A stretch of 64,000 bases of DNA from Geomonas sp. Red32 (GTDB lineage Bacteria > Desulfobacterota > Desulfuromonadia > Geobacterales > Geobacteraceae): the NCBI RefSeq assembly GCF_023652955.1, contig NZ_JAKLOY010000001.1, forward strand, positions 434,001-498,000. Direction: 5' to 3'. Numbering within the stretch: position 1 is the stretch's first letter; each line of letters starts with the position of its first letter. The notes under the pieces are model-generated. The model did not search any database. It was not told the DNA's origin and was given only the letters and a program-made list of their open reading frames with translations. Both the position numbers and the translations under genes were made by a program. Positions 16,959-26,112 of this stretch are shown here, one piece after another.

Positions 16959-17375
16959 ATGAGCTGCGTTATCTGCACCAAATGGCAGGAAGAACCCGAG
17001 CAGCGGATCATCGAGCTGGACCAGACCCTGGTTTCGCTCAACCGCGACCAGTTCTTCCCCGGCTACTGCTTCGTCTACACGAAAGAGCACGTGACCGAAC
17101 TCTTCCACCTGGAGGAGGCGGTCCGCAACCAGGTGATGGCCGAGGTCACCGCCGTGGCCAAGGCGCTTTACAGCGCGTTCTCCCCCGATAAAATCAACTA
17201 CGAGCTGTTGGGCAACATGGTCCCGCACATGCACTGGCACCTGGTCCCCCGCCGGGCGGGCGATCCCCTCTGGCCCCGCCCCCACTGGTGCGAGCCGCAC
17301 AGCGAGCTGATCCTGACCGATCAGCAGTACCGGGAGCGGGTGGCACTGATCAGGGCACACCTCGCGAAAGGATAG
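16959..17375 (+). CDS. HIT-family nucleotide-binding hydrolase
   Basis: The 138-residue protein carries the histidine triad in HMHWHLVPR (H-x-H-x-H) and the upstream NYELLGN segment, as in HIT-family hydrolases or transferases acting on nucleotide conjugates. CVICTKW at the N-terminus gives two cysteines that could bind zinc with a His. It is followed five bases later by nfo, so the pair is likely co-transcribed. Confidence 0.9.
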   Translation: MSCVICTKWQEEPEQRIIELDQTLVSLNRDQFFPGYCFVYTKEHVTELFHLEEAVRNQVMAEVTAVAKALYSAFSPDKINYELLGNMVPHMHWHLVPRRAGDPLWPRPHWCEPHSELILTDQQYRERVALIRAHLAKG

Positions 17376-17380
17376 ATAGC

Positions 17381-18226
17381 ATGGCCCTTCTGGGAGCACA
17401 CGTTTCCATAGCGGGGGGAATCTTCAACGCCCCCGAGCGCGGCGCAGCCAGCGGCTGCAACGTCATCCAGGTATTCACCCAGAACTCCAACCAGTGGAAG
17501 GGGAAGGCGATCTCCGCCGAGGACACCCTTCTTTTCAAGCAAAAGCTCGTTCTCCACGGCATCCGGGAAGTGATCAGCCACGACATCTACCTGATCAACC
17601 TGGCGGCAGCCCCCGGCGACACCCAGGACAAGAGCATCGTCGCCTTCAAGGAGGAGATGGAGCGCTGCGCGGCGTTGGGGATCGGCAAGATCGTCATGCA
17701 CCCGGGCTCTCACAACGGTGACGGCGAAGAGGTCGGCATCCGCCGCATCTGCGAGCACTTCGACCTCCTCTTTTCGATGGTCCCCCAGTACACGGGGAAG
17801 ATCCTCCTGGAGAACACCGCCGGGCAGGGAAGTAACCTCGGCTACCGCTTCGAGCACCTCGCGGGGATCATCAACGGCTGCGCCCACCAGGATCGCTTCG
17901 GGGTCTGCTTCGACACCTGTCATGCCTTCGCCTCCGGCTATCCGATCAAGGAGCGGGAGGGGTACGAGAAGACCTTCGAAGAGTTCGACCGGATCGTCGG
18001 GATCGACAAACTGCAGGCCTTCCACTTCAACGACTCGAAGAAGGGGCTCAATTCCAAGGTGGACCGCCACGAGCACATCGGGGAAGGAACGCTCGGTCTC
18101 GACCCCTTCCGCTTCATCCTCAACGATCCCCGCTTCAATGAGGTCCCGAAAGTGATCGAAACCCCGAAGGAAGAGGACATGGACGTGGTTAACCTCAGAA
18201 AGCTCAGGGAGCTCATCGAGGAATAA
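17381..18226 (+). CDS. nfo: Endonuclease IV (AP endonuclease)
   Basis: The 281-residue protein starts [14 protein letters not shown] and carries the metal-binding segments of the Nfo/Apn1 family: [58 protein letters not shown] and ETPKEE. These supply the His/Glu/Asp ligands for three zinc ions. It cleaves abasic sites in base-excision repair. The ATG at 17381 follows GGATAG; the longer frame from 17288 overlaps the HIT gene and is not credible. Confidence 0.95.
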   Translation: MALLGAHVSIAGGIFNAPERGAASGCNVIQVFTQNSNQWKGKAISAEDTLLFKQKLVLHGIREVISHDIYLINLAAAPGDTQDKSIVAFKEEMERCAALGIGKIVMHPGSHNGDGEEVGIRRICEHFDLLFSMVPQYTGKILLENTAGQGSNLGYRFEHLAGIINGCAHQDRFGVCFDTCHAFASGYPIKEREGYEKTFEEFDRIVGIDKLQAFHFNDSKKGLNSKVDRHEHIGEGTLGLDPFRFILNDPRFNEVPKVIETPKEEDMDVVNLRKLRELIEE

Positions 18227-18251
18227 CAGCGGCAGCAGCCGGGGAGGACCC

Positions 18252-18766
<515 letters not shown>

Positions 18767-18770
<4 letters not shown>

Positions 18771-19228
18771 AGGCAGTCATCCAGCGGGTAAAGGAAGCGC
18801 GGGTCCGCGTAGACGGGAAGGTGGTCGGCGAAATCGGGATCGGCATGCTCGTCCTCTTGGGGGTCGAGACTGGCGACACCGTCAAGCAGGCCGACTGGAT
18901 GGCGGACAAGATCGTCAACCTCCGGATCTTCGAGGACACCGAAGGGAAGATGAACCTGGCGCTTTCCGAGGTAGGGGGGGCGGTCCTTACCGTCTCCCAG
19001 TTCACCCTGGCGGGCAACTGCGACAAGGGGCGGCGCCCCTCCTTCGACGGTGCGGCCGCTCCCGACGAAGCCAACCGTCTCTATGAATACTTCATGGGGA
19101 AGGTCTGGGAACTGGGCATCCCGGTCCAGAGCGGAATCTTCCAGGCCGACATGGAGGTATCCCTCGTTAACGACGGACCGGTCACCTTCATCCTGCAAAG
19201 CCCGGAAAGGGCCGGTGCCAAAAGCTGA
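18767..19228 (+). CDS. dtd: D-aminoacyl-tRNA deacylase
   Basis: The 153-residue protein starts with GTG ([20 protein letters not shown]) overlapping the macrodomain stop. It has the two DTD signatures: [12 protein letters not shown] and [11 protein letters not shown]. In the second motif the usual Gly-Cis-Pro (GP) is present. It removes D-amino acids (and glycine from tRNA-Ala) mischarged on tRNA. Length is normal. Confidence 0.95.
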
Positions 19229-19263
19229 AGCTTTCTCCCCCCGAGACAAGGAAACGACTCCCC

Positions 19264-20118
19264 GTGGAGCTCAAAAAGATTCTCGACGCGCTCTATGAGA
19301 CGCGCTCCCAGACCCATCTCGCCAACGACCCGCTCTCCTTCTGTCACCGCTACCGGGCTCCCGAGGACCGGGAGGTGGCCGGGCTGATCGCGGCCTTGTT
19401 CGCCTACGGCAACGTCAAGATCATCCTCAGGAACCTGGAGAAGATCTTCTCGGTGATGGGGCCCTCGCCTAGGCTCTACGTGGAGCGGTTCGATCCCGGC
19501 CGGGGGAGCAAGGATTTCACCGGTTTCAAGCACCGCTTCAACGACGGCCGCGACCTCTGCGCCCTTTTGCTGGCCTGCCAGACCATGCTCCGCGAGGAGG
19601 GATCGGTCGAGGGGTGGATGCTCCGCTTCCACGACGAAAAGCGGGAGGACGTGACGGAAACGCTGGCCGGGTTCTCGGACTCTCTCAAGGGGATGGATCT
19701 TGCCGCCGTCTTCGGTGCGGAGGGGGTGCCGGAGGATTCCTACTTCCCGTTCTTCTTCCCCTCCCCCGCCTCCGGGAGCGCCTGCAAGCGCCTCTGCATG
19801 TACCTGAGGTGGATGGTGCGCCCCGACGACGGTATCGACCTCGGCCTCTGGAAGGGGATCTCGCCAGCCAAGCTGGTCATCCCGGTCGACGCGCACATCC
19901 AGCGGATCGGCAAGTTCCTCGGGCTCACCACCCGCAAGCAGGCGGACTGGCGGATGGCCCGCGAGATCACCGCAAGCCTCAGACACCTGGATCCGGCCGA
20001 CCCGGTCAAGTACGACTTCTCCATCTGCCACCTCGGGATCTCGGAGGGGTGCGACGGCAAGGACATCGCCAAATGCCTCGTCTGCCCGATCACCGATGTC
20101 TGCGCCAAATCTACCTAA
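19264..20118 (+). CDS. TIGR02757/DUF2400-family protein with EndoIII-like Cys cluster
   Basis: The 284-residue protein begins with GTG (MELKKILDALYETRSQTHL) and matches the TIGR02757/DUF2400 family by DPLSFCHRY, AALFAYGNVK and FKHRFNDGRDLCALL. LVIPVDAHIQRIGKFLGL looks like a helix-hairpin-helix glycosylase-type core. The end carries C-x7-C-x2-C-x5-C (CDGKDIAKCLVCPITDVC), close to the [4Fe-4S] loop of endonuclease III. I infer an Fe-S DNA-glycosylase-like protein; the family role is not established as far as I know. It follows dtd after 35 bases. Confidence 0.8.
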   Translation: MELKKILDALYETRSQTHLANDPLSFCHRYRAPEDREVAGLIAALFAYGNVKIILRNLEKIFSVMGPSPRLYVERFDPGRGSKDFTGFKHRFNDGRDLCALLLACQTMLREEGSVEGWMLRFHDEKREDVTETLAGFSDSLKGMDLAAVFGAEGVPEDSYFPFFFPSPASGSACKRLCMYLRWMVRPDDGIDLGLWKGISPAKLVIPVDAHIQRIGKFLGLTTRKQADWRMAREITASLRHLDPADPVKYDFSICHLGISEGCDGKDIAKCLVCPITDVCAKST

Positions 20119-20133
20119 TCGCAATGCGCTGCG

Positions 20134-20170
20134 TTCCCCCCTTTGCGAAGGGGGGATAGGGGGGATTTTC
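20134..20170 (+). repeat. Dispersed palindromic repeat, family B
   Basis: CCCCCCTTTGCGAAGGGGGG followed by ATAGGGGGGATTTT. A second copy occurs at 45211-45246 on the opposite strand with nearly the same sequence, including the AGGGGGGATTT tail. Confidence 0.8.
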
Positions 20171-20201
20171 CGCTGGGCCGGCCTCGGCACTTCGTGGAGC
20201 T

Positions 20202-20242
20202 TTCCCCCACCCCCTGGCCCCCTCCCTCAAGCGGAGGGGGAA
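20202..20242 (-). repeat. Degenerate member of palindromic repeat family A
   Basis: A C-rich tract (CCCCCACCCCCTGG) followed by the imperfect palindrome CCCCCTCCCTCAAGCGGAGG, in the orientation of the 60282 copy. It directly follows a family-B repeat. Confidence 0.5.
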
Positions 20243-20272
20243 CTTTGCCAAACAATTCAAAAGGAGGCTTAC

Positions 20273-21136
20273 ATGGAACGATACGGATTCTTGGGGCTTG
20301 GTATCATGGGAACCGCCATGGCGAGGAACCTGCTGAAAGCCGGGTACCCGGTGACCATCTGGAACCGGTCGAAGGATAAGTGCGCCGAACTCGCCGGGAT
20401 GGGAGCCGAGGTGGCCGGCTCCCCCAGCCAGGTTACCGCTTCCTGCGGCATCACCTTCGCCATGCTCGCCGACCCGGCCGCGGCCCACGCAGTCTGCTTC
20501 GGCCCCCAGGGGGCGCTGGAGGGGATCGGCGAGGGCCGCGGGTACGTCGACATGTCGACCGTCGACGCGGCCACCTCCCGCGAGATCGCCCAGGCCGTCA
20601 CCGGCAAGGGGGGCCGTTACCTCGAGGCGCCGGTGTCCGGGAGCAAGAAACCGGCGGAGGATGGCACCCTCATCTTCCTGACCGGAGGCGACCGCAGCCT
20701 CTTCGACCAAGCCCTTCCCCTTTTGCAGAAGATGGGGAAAAAGCACCTCTTCCTCGGCGACGCCGGGCGCGGCGCGCAGATGAAGCTGATCGTCAACATG
20801 GTGATGGGAGTCATGATGAACACCCTCTGCGAAGGGCTCGCGCTGGCCGGCAAGGCGGGGCTCGCCGCCGAGGACCTGCTCGATGTGCTCGATTCCGGAG
20901 CCCTGGCCAACCCCATGTTCAAGCTCAAGGGGAGCCAGATCACCCAAAGCTCCTACCCGCCGGCCTTCCCGCTCAAGCATATGCAGAAGGACATGCGGCT
21001 CGCCGTCGCCCTCGGAGACGAGCTCGACCAGCCCCTGCACGCTGCCGCGGCGGCTAACGAGAACTTCAAGAAGGCCAAGGCGCTCGGCTTCTCCGACGAA
21101 GACTTCTGCGCGGTCTTCAAGGCAATCACCGCATGA
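20273..21136 (+). CDS. NAD(P)-dependent beta-hydroxyacid dehydrogenase (GlyR/succinic semialdehyde reductase type)
   Basis: The 287-residue protein starts MERYGFLGLGIMGTAMARNL (Rossmann GxGxxG) with a strong AAGGAGG ahead. It has the family landmarks YVDMSTVDAATSREI, EAPVSGSKKPAEDGTL, the catalytic lysine segment GRGAQMKLIVNMVMG, and KDMRLAVALG. WNRSKDKC at the end of the second strand suggests NADPH preference. Related Geobacter enzymes are known to reduce succinic semialdehyde or glyoxylate. The exact substrate is inferred. It overlaps the next small gene by four bases. Confidence 0.9.
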   Translation: MERYGFLGLGIMGTAMARNLLKAGYPVTIWNRSKDKCAELAGMGAEVAGSPSQVTASCGITFAMLADPAAAHAVCFGPQGALEGIGEGRGYVDMSTVDAATSREIAQAVTGKGGRYLEAPVSGSKKPAEDGTLIFLTGGDRSLFDQALPLLQKMGKKHLFLGDAGRGAQMKLIVNMVMGVMMNTLCEGLALAGKAGLAAEDLLDVLDSGALANPMFKLKGSQITQSSYPPAFPLKHMQKDMRLAVALGDELDQPLHAAAAANENFKKAKALGFSDEDFCAVFKAITA

Positions 21137-21303
21137 AGAAGCTCCTTTCCTGGGGTGGCGTCGGGCTTTTGACCAGCGCACTCCTCGACCCGGTCATCTA
21201 TGCGACCCTCGAGAAGCCAGTCCCTTGGGGGCGCGATGTCGCCATGGCGGTAGCCGGGATCGCCTGCCTCTACCTCCTGGTCAAGTACCGTAAGGAGTTG
21301 TAA
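21133..21303 (+). CDS. Small membrane protein (56 aa)
   Basis: A 56-residue protein (MKKLLSWGGVGLLTSALLDP ... CLYLLVKYRKEL) with two hydrophobic segments, about residues 5-24 and 35-51, and a basic tail. Its ATG overlaps the TGA of the dehydrogenase (ATGA), so it is translationally coupled to it. No family was recognised. Confidence 0.7.
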   Translation: MKKLLSWGGVGLLTSALLDPVIYATLEKPVPWGRDVAMAVAGIACLYLLVKYRKEL

Positions 21304-21322
21304 ACGGGGTGTCAGTTTGACG

Positions 21323-21351
21323 TTGACAAAGTCGGACGGCTCCCTTATTCT
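21323..21351 (+). promoter_or_regulatory. Sigma-70 promoter of the riboswitch-metX unit
   Basis: A perfect TTGACA (21323-21328), 17-base spacer, TATTCT (21346-21351). It lies about 28 bases ahead of the riboswitch aptamer. Confidence 0.8.
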
Positions 21352-21378
21352 TCTGCAAAACTGAATATAGAGACCGAA

Positions 21379-21476
21379 CTTATCGAGAGTGGTGGAGGGA
21401 AAGGCCCTGTGAAACCACAGCAACCGGTTCCGAAAGGAGCGCCAGGTGCTAAATCCTGCCGAAAGGCGAAGATGAG
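21379..21476 (+). ncRNA. SAM-I (S-box) riboswitch aptamer upstream of metX
   Basis: The conserved S-box core reads CTTATCGAGAGTGGTGGAGG, then GGCCCTGTGAAACC, GCAACC and GGTGCTAAATCCTGCC, ending in GATGAG. The 5' CTTATC (21379-21384) pairs with the 3' GATGAG (21471-21476) as helix P1. Binding of S-adenosylmethionine should hold P1 closed and favour the downstream terminator, reducing metX expression when SAM is plentiful. Confidence 0.95.
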
Positions 21477-21509
21477 TGAGGGCTTTGAGCCTCTTTACCA
21501 CCACAAAAG

Positions 21510-21539
21510 CCCCTTCTCATCACCGAGAAGGGGTTTTTT
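21510..21539 (+). terminator. Riboswitch-controlled terminator
   Basis: A perfect 9-bp stem CCCCTTCTC / GAGAAGGGG with loop ATCACC and a run of six T. The competing antiterminator pairs 21471-21486 with 21506-21521, which uses both the P1 3' strand and the terminator's 5' arm. Confidence 0.95.
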
Positions 21540-21616
21540 CGTTTCCGGCCCCTGCGGTTCCGCCACGTTACTGGTCCCTGCTCCCCCACGGGAGTTGCCA
21601 CCTACGAGAGAGTTAC

Positions 21617-22720
21617 ATGTCCATCGGCATCGTCAAAGAACAGCTCGCTACCTTCGACACCGAACTCCGGCTGGAGAGCGGTCGAATCCTCGGCCCGATC
21701 GAAATCGCCTACGAGACCTACGGCACCCTCAACCAGGCGGCCGACAACGCCATCCTGGTCACCCACGCCTGGACCGGAAACGCCCACCTGGCGGGACGTC
21801 ACAGCGAGGAGGAGAAGCGTGCCGGCTGGTGGGACGAGATCGTCGGCCCGGGAAAACTCCTCGACACCAACCGCTACTTCGTCATCTGCTCCAACGTGAT
21901 AGGATCCTGCTTCGGCTCCACCGGCCCCACCTCGACCAACCCGAAGACCGGGAAGCGGTACAACCTCACCTTCCCGGTGATCACCGTGCGGGACATGGTG
22001 AAGGCCCAGGCACTCCTCATGGACCGGCTGGGGATCGAGCGCCTCTTCTGCGTGCTGGGGGGGAGCATGGGTGGGATGCAGGCGCTCGAGTGGGCCACCC
22101 AGTACCCGGAGCGGGTAGCTTCGGCGGTGGTACTGGCCACCACTCCGCGCCCCTCGGCGCAGGCCATCTCCTTGAACGCCGTCGCCCGCTGGGCCATCTT
22201 CAACGATCCGACCTGGAAGAAGGGTGAGTACCGCAAGAACCCCAAGGACGGCCTCGCGCTCGCCCGCGGCATCGGGCACATCACCTTCCTTTCGGACGAG
22301 TCGATGACCGCCAAGTTCGGCCGCCGGTTCTCCGCCCGCGACGGCCAGTTCGACTTCTTCGGCCAGTTCGAGGTGGAACGCTACCTAAGCTACAACGGGT
22401 ACAACTTCGTCGACCGCTTCGACGCCAATTCCTTCCTCTACCTCGCCAAGGCGCTCGACCTCTACGACGTGGCCGCCGGCTTCGAGTCGGTGGACGAGGC
22501 CTTCGCCCCGGTCACCGCGTCGATCCAGTTCTTCGCCTTCACCTCGGATTGGCTCTACCCCCCCGCCCAGACCGAGGAGATGGTGGAATCGCTCAAACGG
22601 CTCGGCAAAGAGGTCGACTACCACCTGATCACCTCCGCCTACGGCCACGATGCCTTCCTGCTCGAGCACGAGACCTTCACGCCGATGGTGCAGGAGTTCC
22701 TGGAGAAGGTGAAGTACTAG
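21617..22720 (+). CDS. metX: Homoserine O-acetyltransferase
   Basis: The 367-residue alpha/beta hydrolase-fold enzyme acylates homoserine for methionine synthesis. It shows [15 protein letters not shown], the nucleophile elbow [14 protein letters not shown], a catalytic Asp in [11 protein letters not shown] and His in [25 protein letters not shown] is the typical MetX substrate loop. The ATG at 21617 lies beyond the riboswitch terminator; the frame opens earlier inside the riboswitch but is not expected to be used. No metW or metY follows. A strong terminator ends the unit. Confidence 0.95.
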   Translation: MSIGIVKEQLATFDTELRLESGRILGPIEIAYETYGTLNQAADNAILVTHAWTGNAHLAGRHSEEEKRAGWWDEIVGPGKLLDTNRYFVICSNVIGSCFGSTGPTSTNPKTGKRYNLTFPVITVRDMVKAQALLMDRLGIERLFCVLGGSMGGMQALEWATQYPERVASAVVLATTPRPSAQAISLNAVARWAIFNDPTWKKGEYRKNPKDGLALARGIGHITFLSDESMTAKFGRRFSARDGQFDFFGQFEVERYLSYNGYNFVDRFDANSFLYLAKALDLYDVAAGFESVDEAFAPVTASIQFFAFTSDWLYPPAQTEEMVESLKRLGKEVDYHLITSAYGHDAFLLEHETFTPMVQEFLEKVKY

Positions 22721-22736
22721 CAGGCTCTCCAGCCGC

Positions 22737-22782
22737 AAAAAAGAAAAGGCCTCCGGTCATCGCCGGAGGCCTTTTCTTTTTT
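22737..22782. terminator. Bidirectional terminator between metX and the acetate-kinase-like gene
   Basis: Inverted repeat with arms AAAAGGCCTCCGG and CCGGAGGCCTTTT, loop TCATCG, flanked by an A-tract on the left and TCTTTTTT on the right. It serves both convergent genes. Confidence 0.93.
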
Positions 22783-22819
22783 CGATCTACATCCTCGCCC
22801 CTCCAGGGGAGAGAGGCTA

Positions 22820-24031
22820 CTAGCTGTTCCACCCGAGGATGCGGGCGACGTCTTCGTTCAAGACCATATCCTCGCCGGAGGGGATGGCGAAGACCTTGAT
22901 GGCCGAATCGCCAGCGCTGATCTCGATCTCCTCCCGCCTGCGGACCGCCTCGAGGTCACGCGCCACATCTATCTTGATCCCGAAATGCTCCATCGCCTGG
23001 AGAGTCAGTCCACGGACCGGCCAATCCTCCCACCCTTCCCCATAGGTGAAGACGATGGCGTCCGGCTTGCCGACCACCGCAAGGTAGCCACCGAGGTATT
23101 TCCTGAGCCGGTAACATTCCATCTCGAGCGCCAGCCGGGAACGCTCGTCCCCGTGCTCCGCCTCCTCGACCACTTCGCGGCGCGACATCTTCCGCCCCGT
23201 GATCCCGGCCACCCCGCTCTTCTGGTTCATGAAGAGATCGAGCTCGGAGGCGGAGACGCCTGCCTCGTTCATCATGAAAGGAATGATGCCGGCGTCGATG
23301 TCGCCGCAGCGGGTCCCCATCATCACCCCCTCCAGCGGGGTCAACCCCATGCTGGTATCGACCGAGACACCGTTACGCAGGGCGCAGAGGGAAACCCCGT
23401 TACCGGTGTGGACGGTGATCATGTTGGCCATCCCCAACGGCACCCCGGCCAGCTCGGCGCCCCGCCGGGCCGCGTAGAGGTGCGACTGCCCGTGGAAACC
23501 GTAACGCCGAACACCGTGCTTCTTGTACCAGTCGTAGGGAATCGGGTACATGTAGGCCTCGGCCGGCATGGTCTGGTGGAAAGCGGTGTCGAAGATGGCT
23601 ACCTGGGGGAGATCCGGGAGGAGTTCACCGGCGGCGCGGATGCCGGAGAGGTTTGGCGTGTTGTGGAGGGGGGCCAGGCTGGCCATGTCCCGGATGGCGT
23701 CGGTGACCGGCTGGGTGATGAGAGCCGACTGGGTGAATTTCTCGCCGCCGTGAACGACACGGTGGCCGACGGCGGCGATGCGGGAAACTTCCGGGATGAC
23801 GCCGATCTGCGGGTCGGTGAGCACGTCGAGCACCAGCTTCAACGCGTCCCGGTGATCGGCACACTCCCGGTCGCGGTGCTGGGGATCGCTACCGGGAACC
23901 CGGTGGGTCACGAAGGAATCCCCCACCAAGATCCGTTCCACCTTCCCGTTGGCCAGTGAAACCCGCCTTCCCCAATCGTACAACTGGTACTGAAGCGAGA
24001 ACCTGCGGCAATTGAGCGTCAGTATAAGCAT
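22820..24031 (-). CDS. Acetate/propionate kinase-family protein with altered active-site loops
   Basis: The 403-residue protein follows acetate kinase throughout: VGHRVVHGGEKF, APLHNTPN, VAIFDTAFHQTMPAEAYMYP, GVRRYGFHG, MITVHTGNG, GLTPLEGVMMGTRCGDID. Two loops depart from the family. The N-terminal phosphate loop NAGSSS reads NCRRFS. The C-terminal 'GIGEN' segment reads GEGWE, putting Trp where the catalytic Glu is expected in an ungapped alignment. GFHGTSH is GFHGQSH. Activity as AckA is therefore doubtful. The start at 24031 (MLILTLN) matches the family N-terminus better than the ATG further upstream. Confidence 0.82.
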   Translation of the reverse strand: MLILTLNCRRFSLQYQLYDWGRRVSLANGKVERILVGDSFVTHRVPGSDPQHRDRECADHRDALKLVLDVLTDPQIGVIPEVSRIAAVGHRVVHGGEKFTQSALITQPVTDAIRDMASLAPLHNTPNLSGIRAAGELLPDLPQVAIFDTAFHQTMPAEAYMYPIPYDWYKKHGVRRYGFHGQSHLYAARRGAELAGVPLGMANMITVHTGNGVSLCALRNGVSVDTSMGLTPLEGVMMGTRCGDIDAGIIPFMMNEAGVSASELDLFMNQKSGVAGITGRKMSRREVVEEAEHGDERSRLALEMECYRLRKYLGGYLAVVGKPDAIVFTYGEGWEDWPVRGLTLQAMEHFGIKIDVARDLEAVRRREEIEISAGDSAIKVFAIPSGEDMVLNEDVARILGWNS

Positions 24032-24119
24032 GTTACCGTCCACCTCTGGCCCTATCGGCCGAAGCGGGCAATTTAGCACGCGTTTACAAAAAGTGCAATG
24101 CTATCGGGACCATCAGCAT

Positions 24120-25049
24120 TCACCCCACCACCTGTTCCTTCCAGAATGCCGCCATCTCCCGCGGGAGCGGATGCCAGAATTCACCCTGGTATCGGGTCGT
24201 TAGGTGAGTGAGCAGCTCCCGGTAACGTTCGGCAGGGTATTCGTCGAAACACGGCGGGTGATCAAAGCTCATGTAGTCGGGATGGGTGATGAGGAGGGCC
24301 ATCCCTCCCCACTCGGCGAGCCAGGCAAGCTTCCGTTTCCAGATTTCGATGTCCTGTTCGGCGAAGAGCACGAAGACGGTGAAGTCCTGCGGCAGGGTGT
24401 AGGGGAGCTCGACGTACCCCTCCCCGTCCGCCTGCCGGTGATAGAAGGGGTAGATGGTGGAGACACCGTCGGACTGCGGCTCGAAGGGATCGGTGTCGAA
24501 GGAGGACGCGTCATATTTTATCTCCAGCGCATGCAGCCAGTCGAAGTTGTGATACATGCAGGGGGACCGGAAGCCGACGGCGTTCCAGTCCGCCAGGCAT
24601 CGGTTGATACCCCGGGCGTGCTCCGCGAAGGCCGCCGCCGACTCGTACAACTGGCGTCCATGCTCGAGCCCGTGTACTCCGACCTCGAACCCCTCGGCGG
24701 CCAGCCGCCGCCTGAAATCGGCGGGAAGGTAGTAATCCCTGGCGACGAAATTGAAGGAGGATCGGAAGCCCGCCTCCATCTCCAGTTCCATCAACGGCTG
24801 GCAGCGGGCCACCCCGCGGGCGGTATCGACGTCGTGAGTGAGCACCAGCGCGAAGCGCTTGCCGTCCGGCCACCCGAAAAAGCCGGGCGGGGCCGCTGCC
24901 GCGGTCTGGTCGATCGGCCAGTCGCCGCGGTGAGCGAAGCGCTTTTGCCGCGCCACCAGGCTACGCAACCCGAGTTGCACCCTGCGCGGGATGAACGGCT
25001 TCATGTGGTAGTAGAGCCTTGCCACCAGTTCCTCGTTCAGAAGTTCCAT
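24120..25049 (-). CDS. Polysaccharide deacetylase-like protein
   Basis: The 309-residue protein has LVLTHDVDTA (the metal-binding 'THDVD' of carbohydrate esterase 4-like proteins), GFEVGVHGLEHGRQLY with the His pair, and VGFRSPCMYHNFDWL. A LPYTLPQDFTVF segment and LLITHPDYMSFDH follow. This is the pattern of deacetylase-like proteins found in polysaccharide loci. No signal peptide is evident. The ATG at 25049 has GGAG eight bases ahead; a GTG eight codons upstream is an alternative. The substrate is unknown. Confidence 0.75.
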   Translation of the reverse strand: MELLNEELVARLYYHMKPFIPRRVQLGLRSLVARQKRFAHRGDWPIDQTAAAAPPGFFGWPDGKRFALVLTHDVDTARGVARCQPLMELEMEAGFRSSFNFVARDYYLPADFRRRLAAEGFEVGVHGLEHGRQLYESAAAFAEHARGINRCLADWNAVGFRSPCMYHNFDWLHALEIKYDASSFDTDPFEPQSDGVSTIYPFYHRQADGEGYVELPYTLPQDFTVFVLFAEQDIEIWKRKLAWLAEWGGMALLITHPDYMSFDHPPCFDEYPAERYRELLTHLTTRYQGEFWHPLPREMAAFWKEQVVG

Positions 25050-25146
25050 AGCGCACGCTCCATGCTGGTTCACCGGCCGGAGCGGCGGGCTGGGCGGGGA
25101 AAGCGGCCGCTCCGTGCGGGGAGAAAGGGATCGACAGTTGAGGTTT

Positions 25147-25160
25147 TTATATTAATATAA
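25147..25160. promoter_or_regulatory. Perfect 14-bp AT palindrome between divergent genes
   Basis: TTATATTAATATAA lies between the divergent deacetylase-like and hydrolase genes, in an otherwise GC-rich setting. It could be an operator or overlapping promoter elements; no further support. Confidence 0.35.
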
Positions 25161-25308
25161 CCTTATCATTAACCATTGCATAGCAACCCCGAGTCACCCT
25201 TTCACTTTGATTTTCCCCGCTTCTCCTCTATACTACCCCGCGCCGAGCCACCCCAAAGCGGCCAGGACGGGGCCGCGACACCAATTCACGCTCGGAGAGG
25301 ACCTGACC

Positions 25309-26112
25309 ATGAAACTGAGAATCGACGACCTAAACCTCGCCTACGACGATTGCGGCCATGGGCCGGCCGTCCTGCTGATCCACGGTTTTCCCCTCAACCG
25401 GCAGATGTGGCAGCCGCAACTGGAGCCCCTGGCCGCCGCCGGCTACCGGCTCCTTGCTCCCGACCTGAGAGGTTTCGGCGCCAGCGACGTCCCCTCCTCC
25501 GGCTACAGCATCGACCGCTTCGCCGACGACATCATCGCCCTGCTCGACTCGCTGGACATCGAGCAGGCGGCCATCGGGGGGATGTCCATGGGAGGGTACA
25601 TCCTCTTGAACCTCCTGGAGCGCTACCCGGGACGGGTCCGCGCCGCCTGCTTCATCGCCACCAAGAGCGCCGACGATGACGAGGCCGGTCGCGCCCGCCG
25701 GACGGTGATGGCGGCCGAGGCCGAGCGGATGGGGGCCAACCCGATCACCAAGATCTTCGCCGAGCTCCTCTTCGCCCCCGGCACCTCCGAGGAGCATCCG
25801 GAGCTGATCGCCCAGGTCACCTCCTGGATGCGCGACACCAACCCGCAGGCCCTTGCCGGGGGACTCCTCGCCATGCGCGACCGCAAGGATTACACCCCCC
25901 TTCTCCCCAAGATCTCCCAGCCCTGCCTGGTGCTCTCCGGCCGCGAGGACCGCGCCGCCTCGCCCGACGCCGTCTCCATCTTCACGTCCCATCTCCCCGA
26001 CTGTCAAAGCGTCGCCATGGAAAAGGCGGGGCACATGCTGAACCTCGAGCGCCCCGCCGAGTTCAACGCCATCCTGCTGAACTTCCTCAACGGCCTCAAG
26101 GAGCGTAGATGA
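25309..26112 (+). CDS. Alpha/beta-hydrolase
   Basis: The 267-residue protein is a standard alpha/beta hydrolase: oxyanion-hole HGFPLNRQMW, LAPDLRGFGASD, nucleophile elbow GGMSMGGYI, acid in LVLSGREDRAASP and the catalytic His in EKAGHMLNLERP. This fits pimeloyl-ester, enol-lactone or similar small-ester hydrolases; the substrate cannot be named. The ATG at 25309 follows GGAGAGG. Its TGA overlaps the ATG of rmuC (ATGA). Confidence 0.9.
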   Translation: MKLRIDDLNLAYDDCGHGPAVLLIHGFPLNRQMWQPQLEPLAAAGYRLLAPDLRGFGASDVPSSGYSIDRFADDIIALLDSLDIEQAAIGGMSMGGYILLNLLERYPGRVRAACFIATKSADDDEAGRARRTVMAAEAERMGANPITKIFAELLFAPGTSEEHPELIAQVTSWMRDTNPQALAGGLLAMRDRKDYTPLLPKISQPCLVLSGREDRAASPDAVSIFTSHLPDCQSVAMEKAGHMLNLERPAEFNAILLNFLNGLKERR

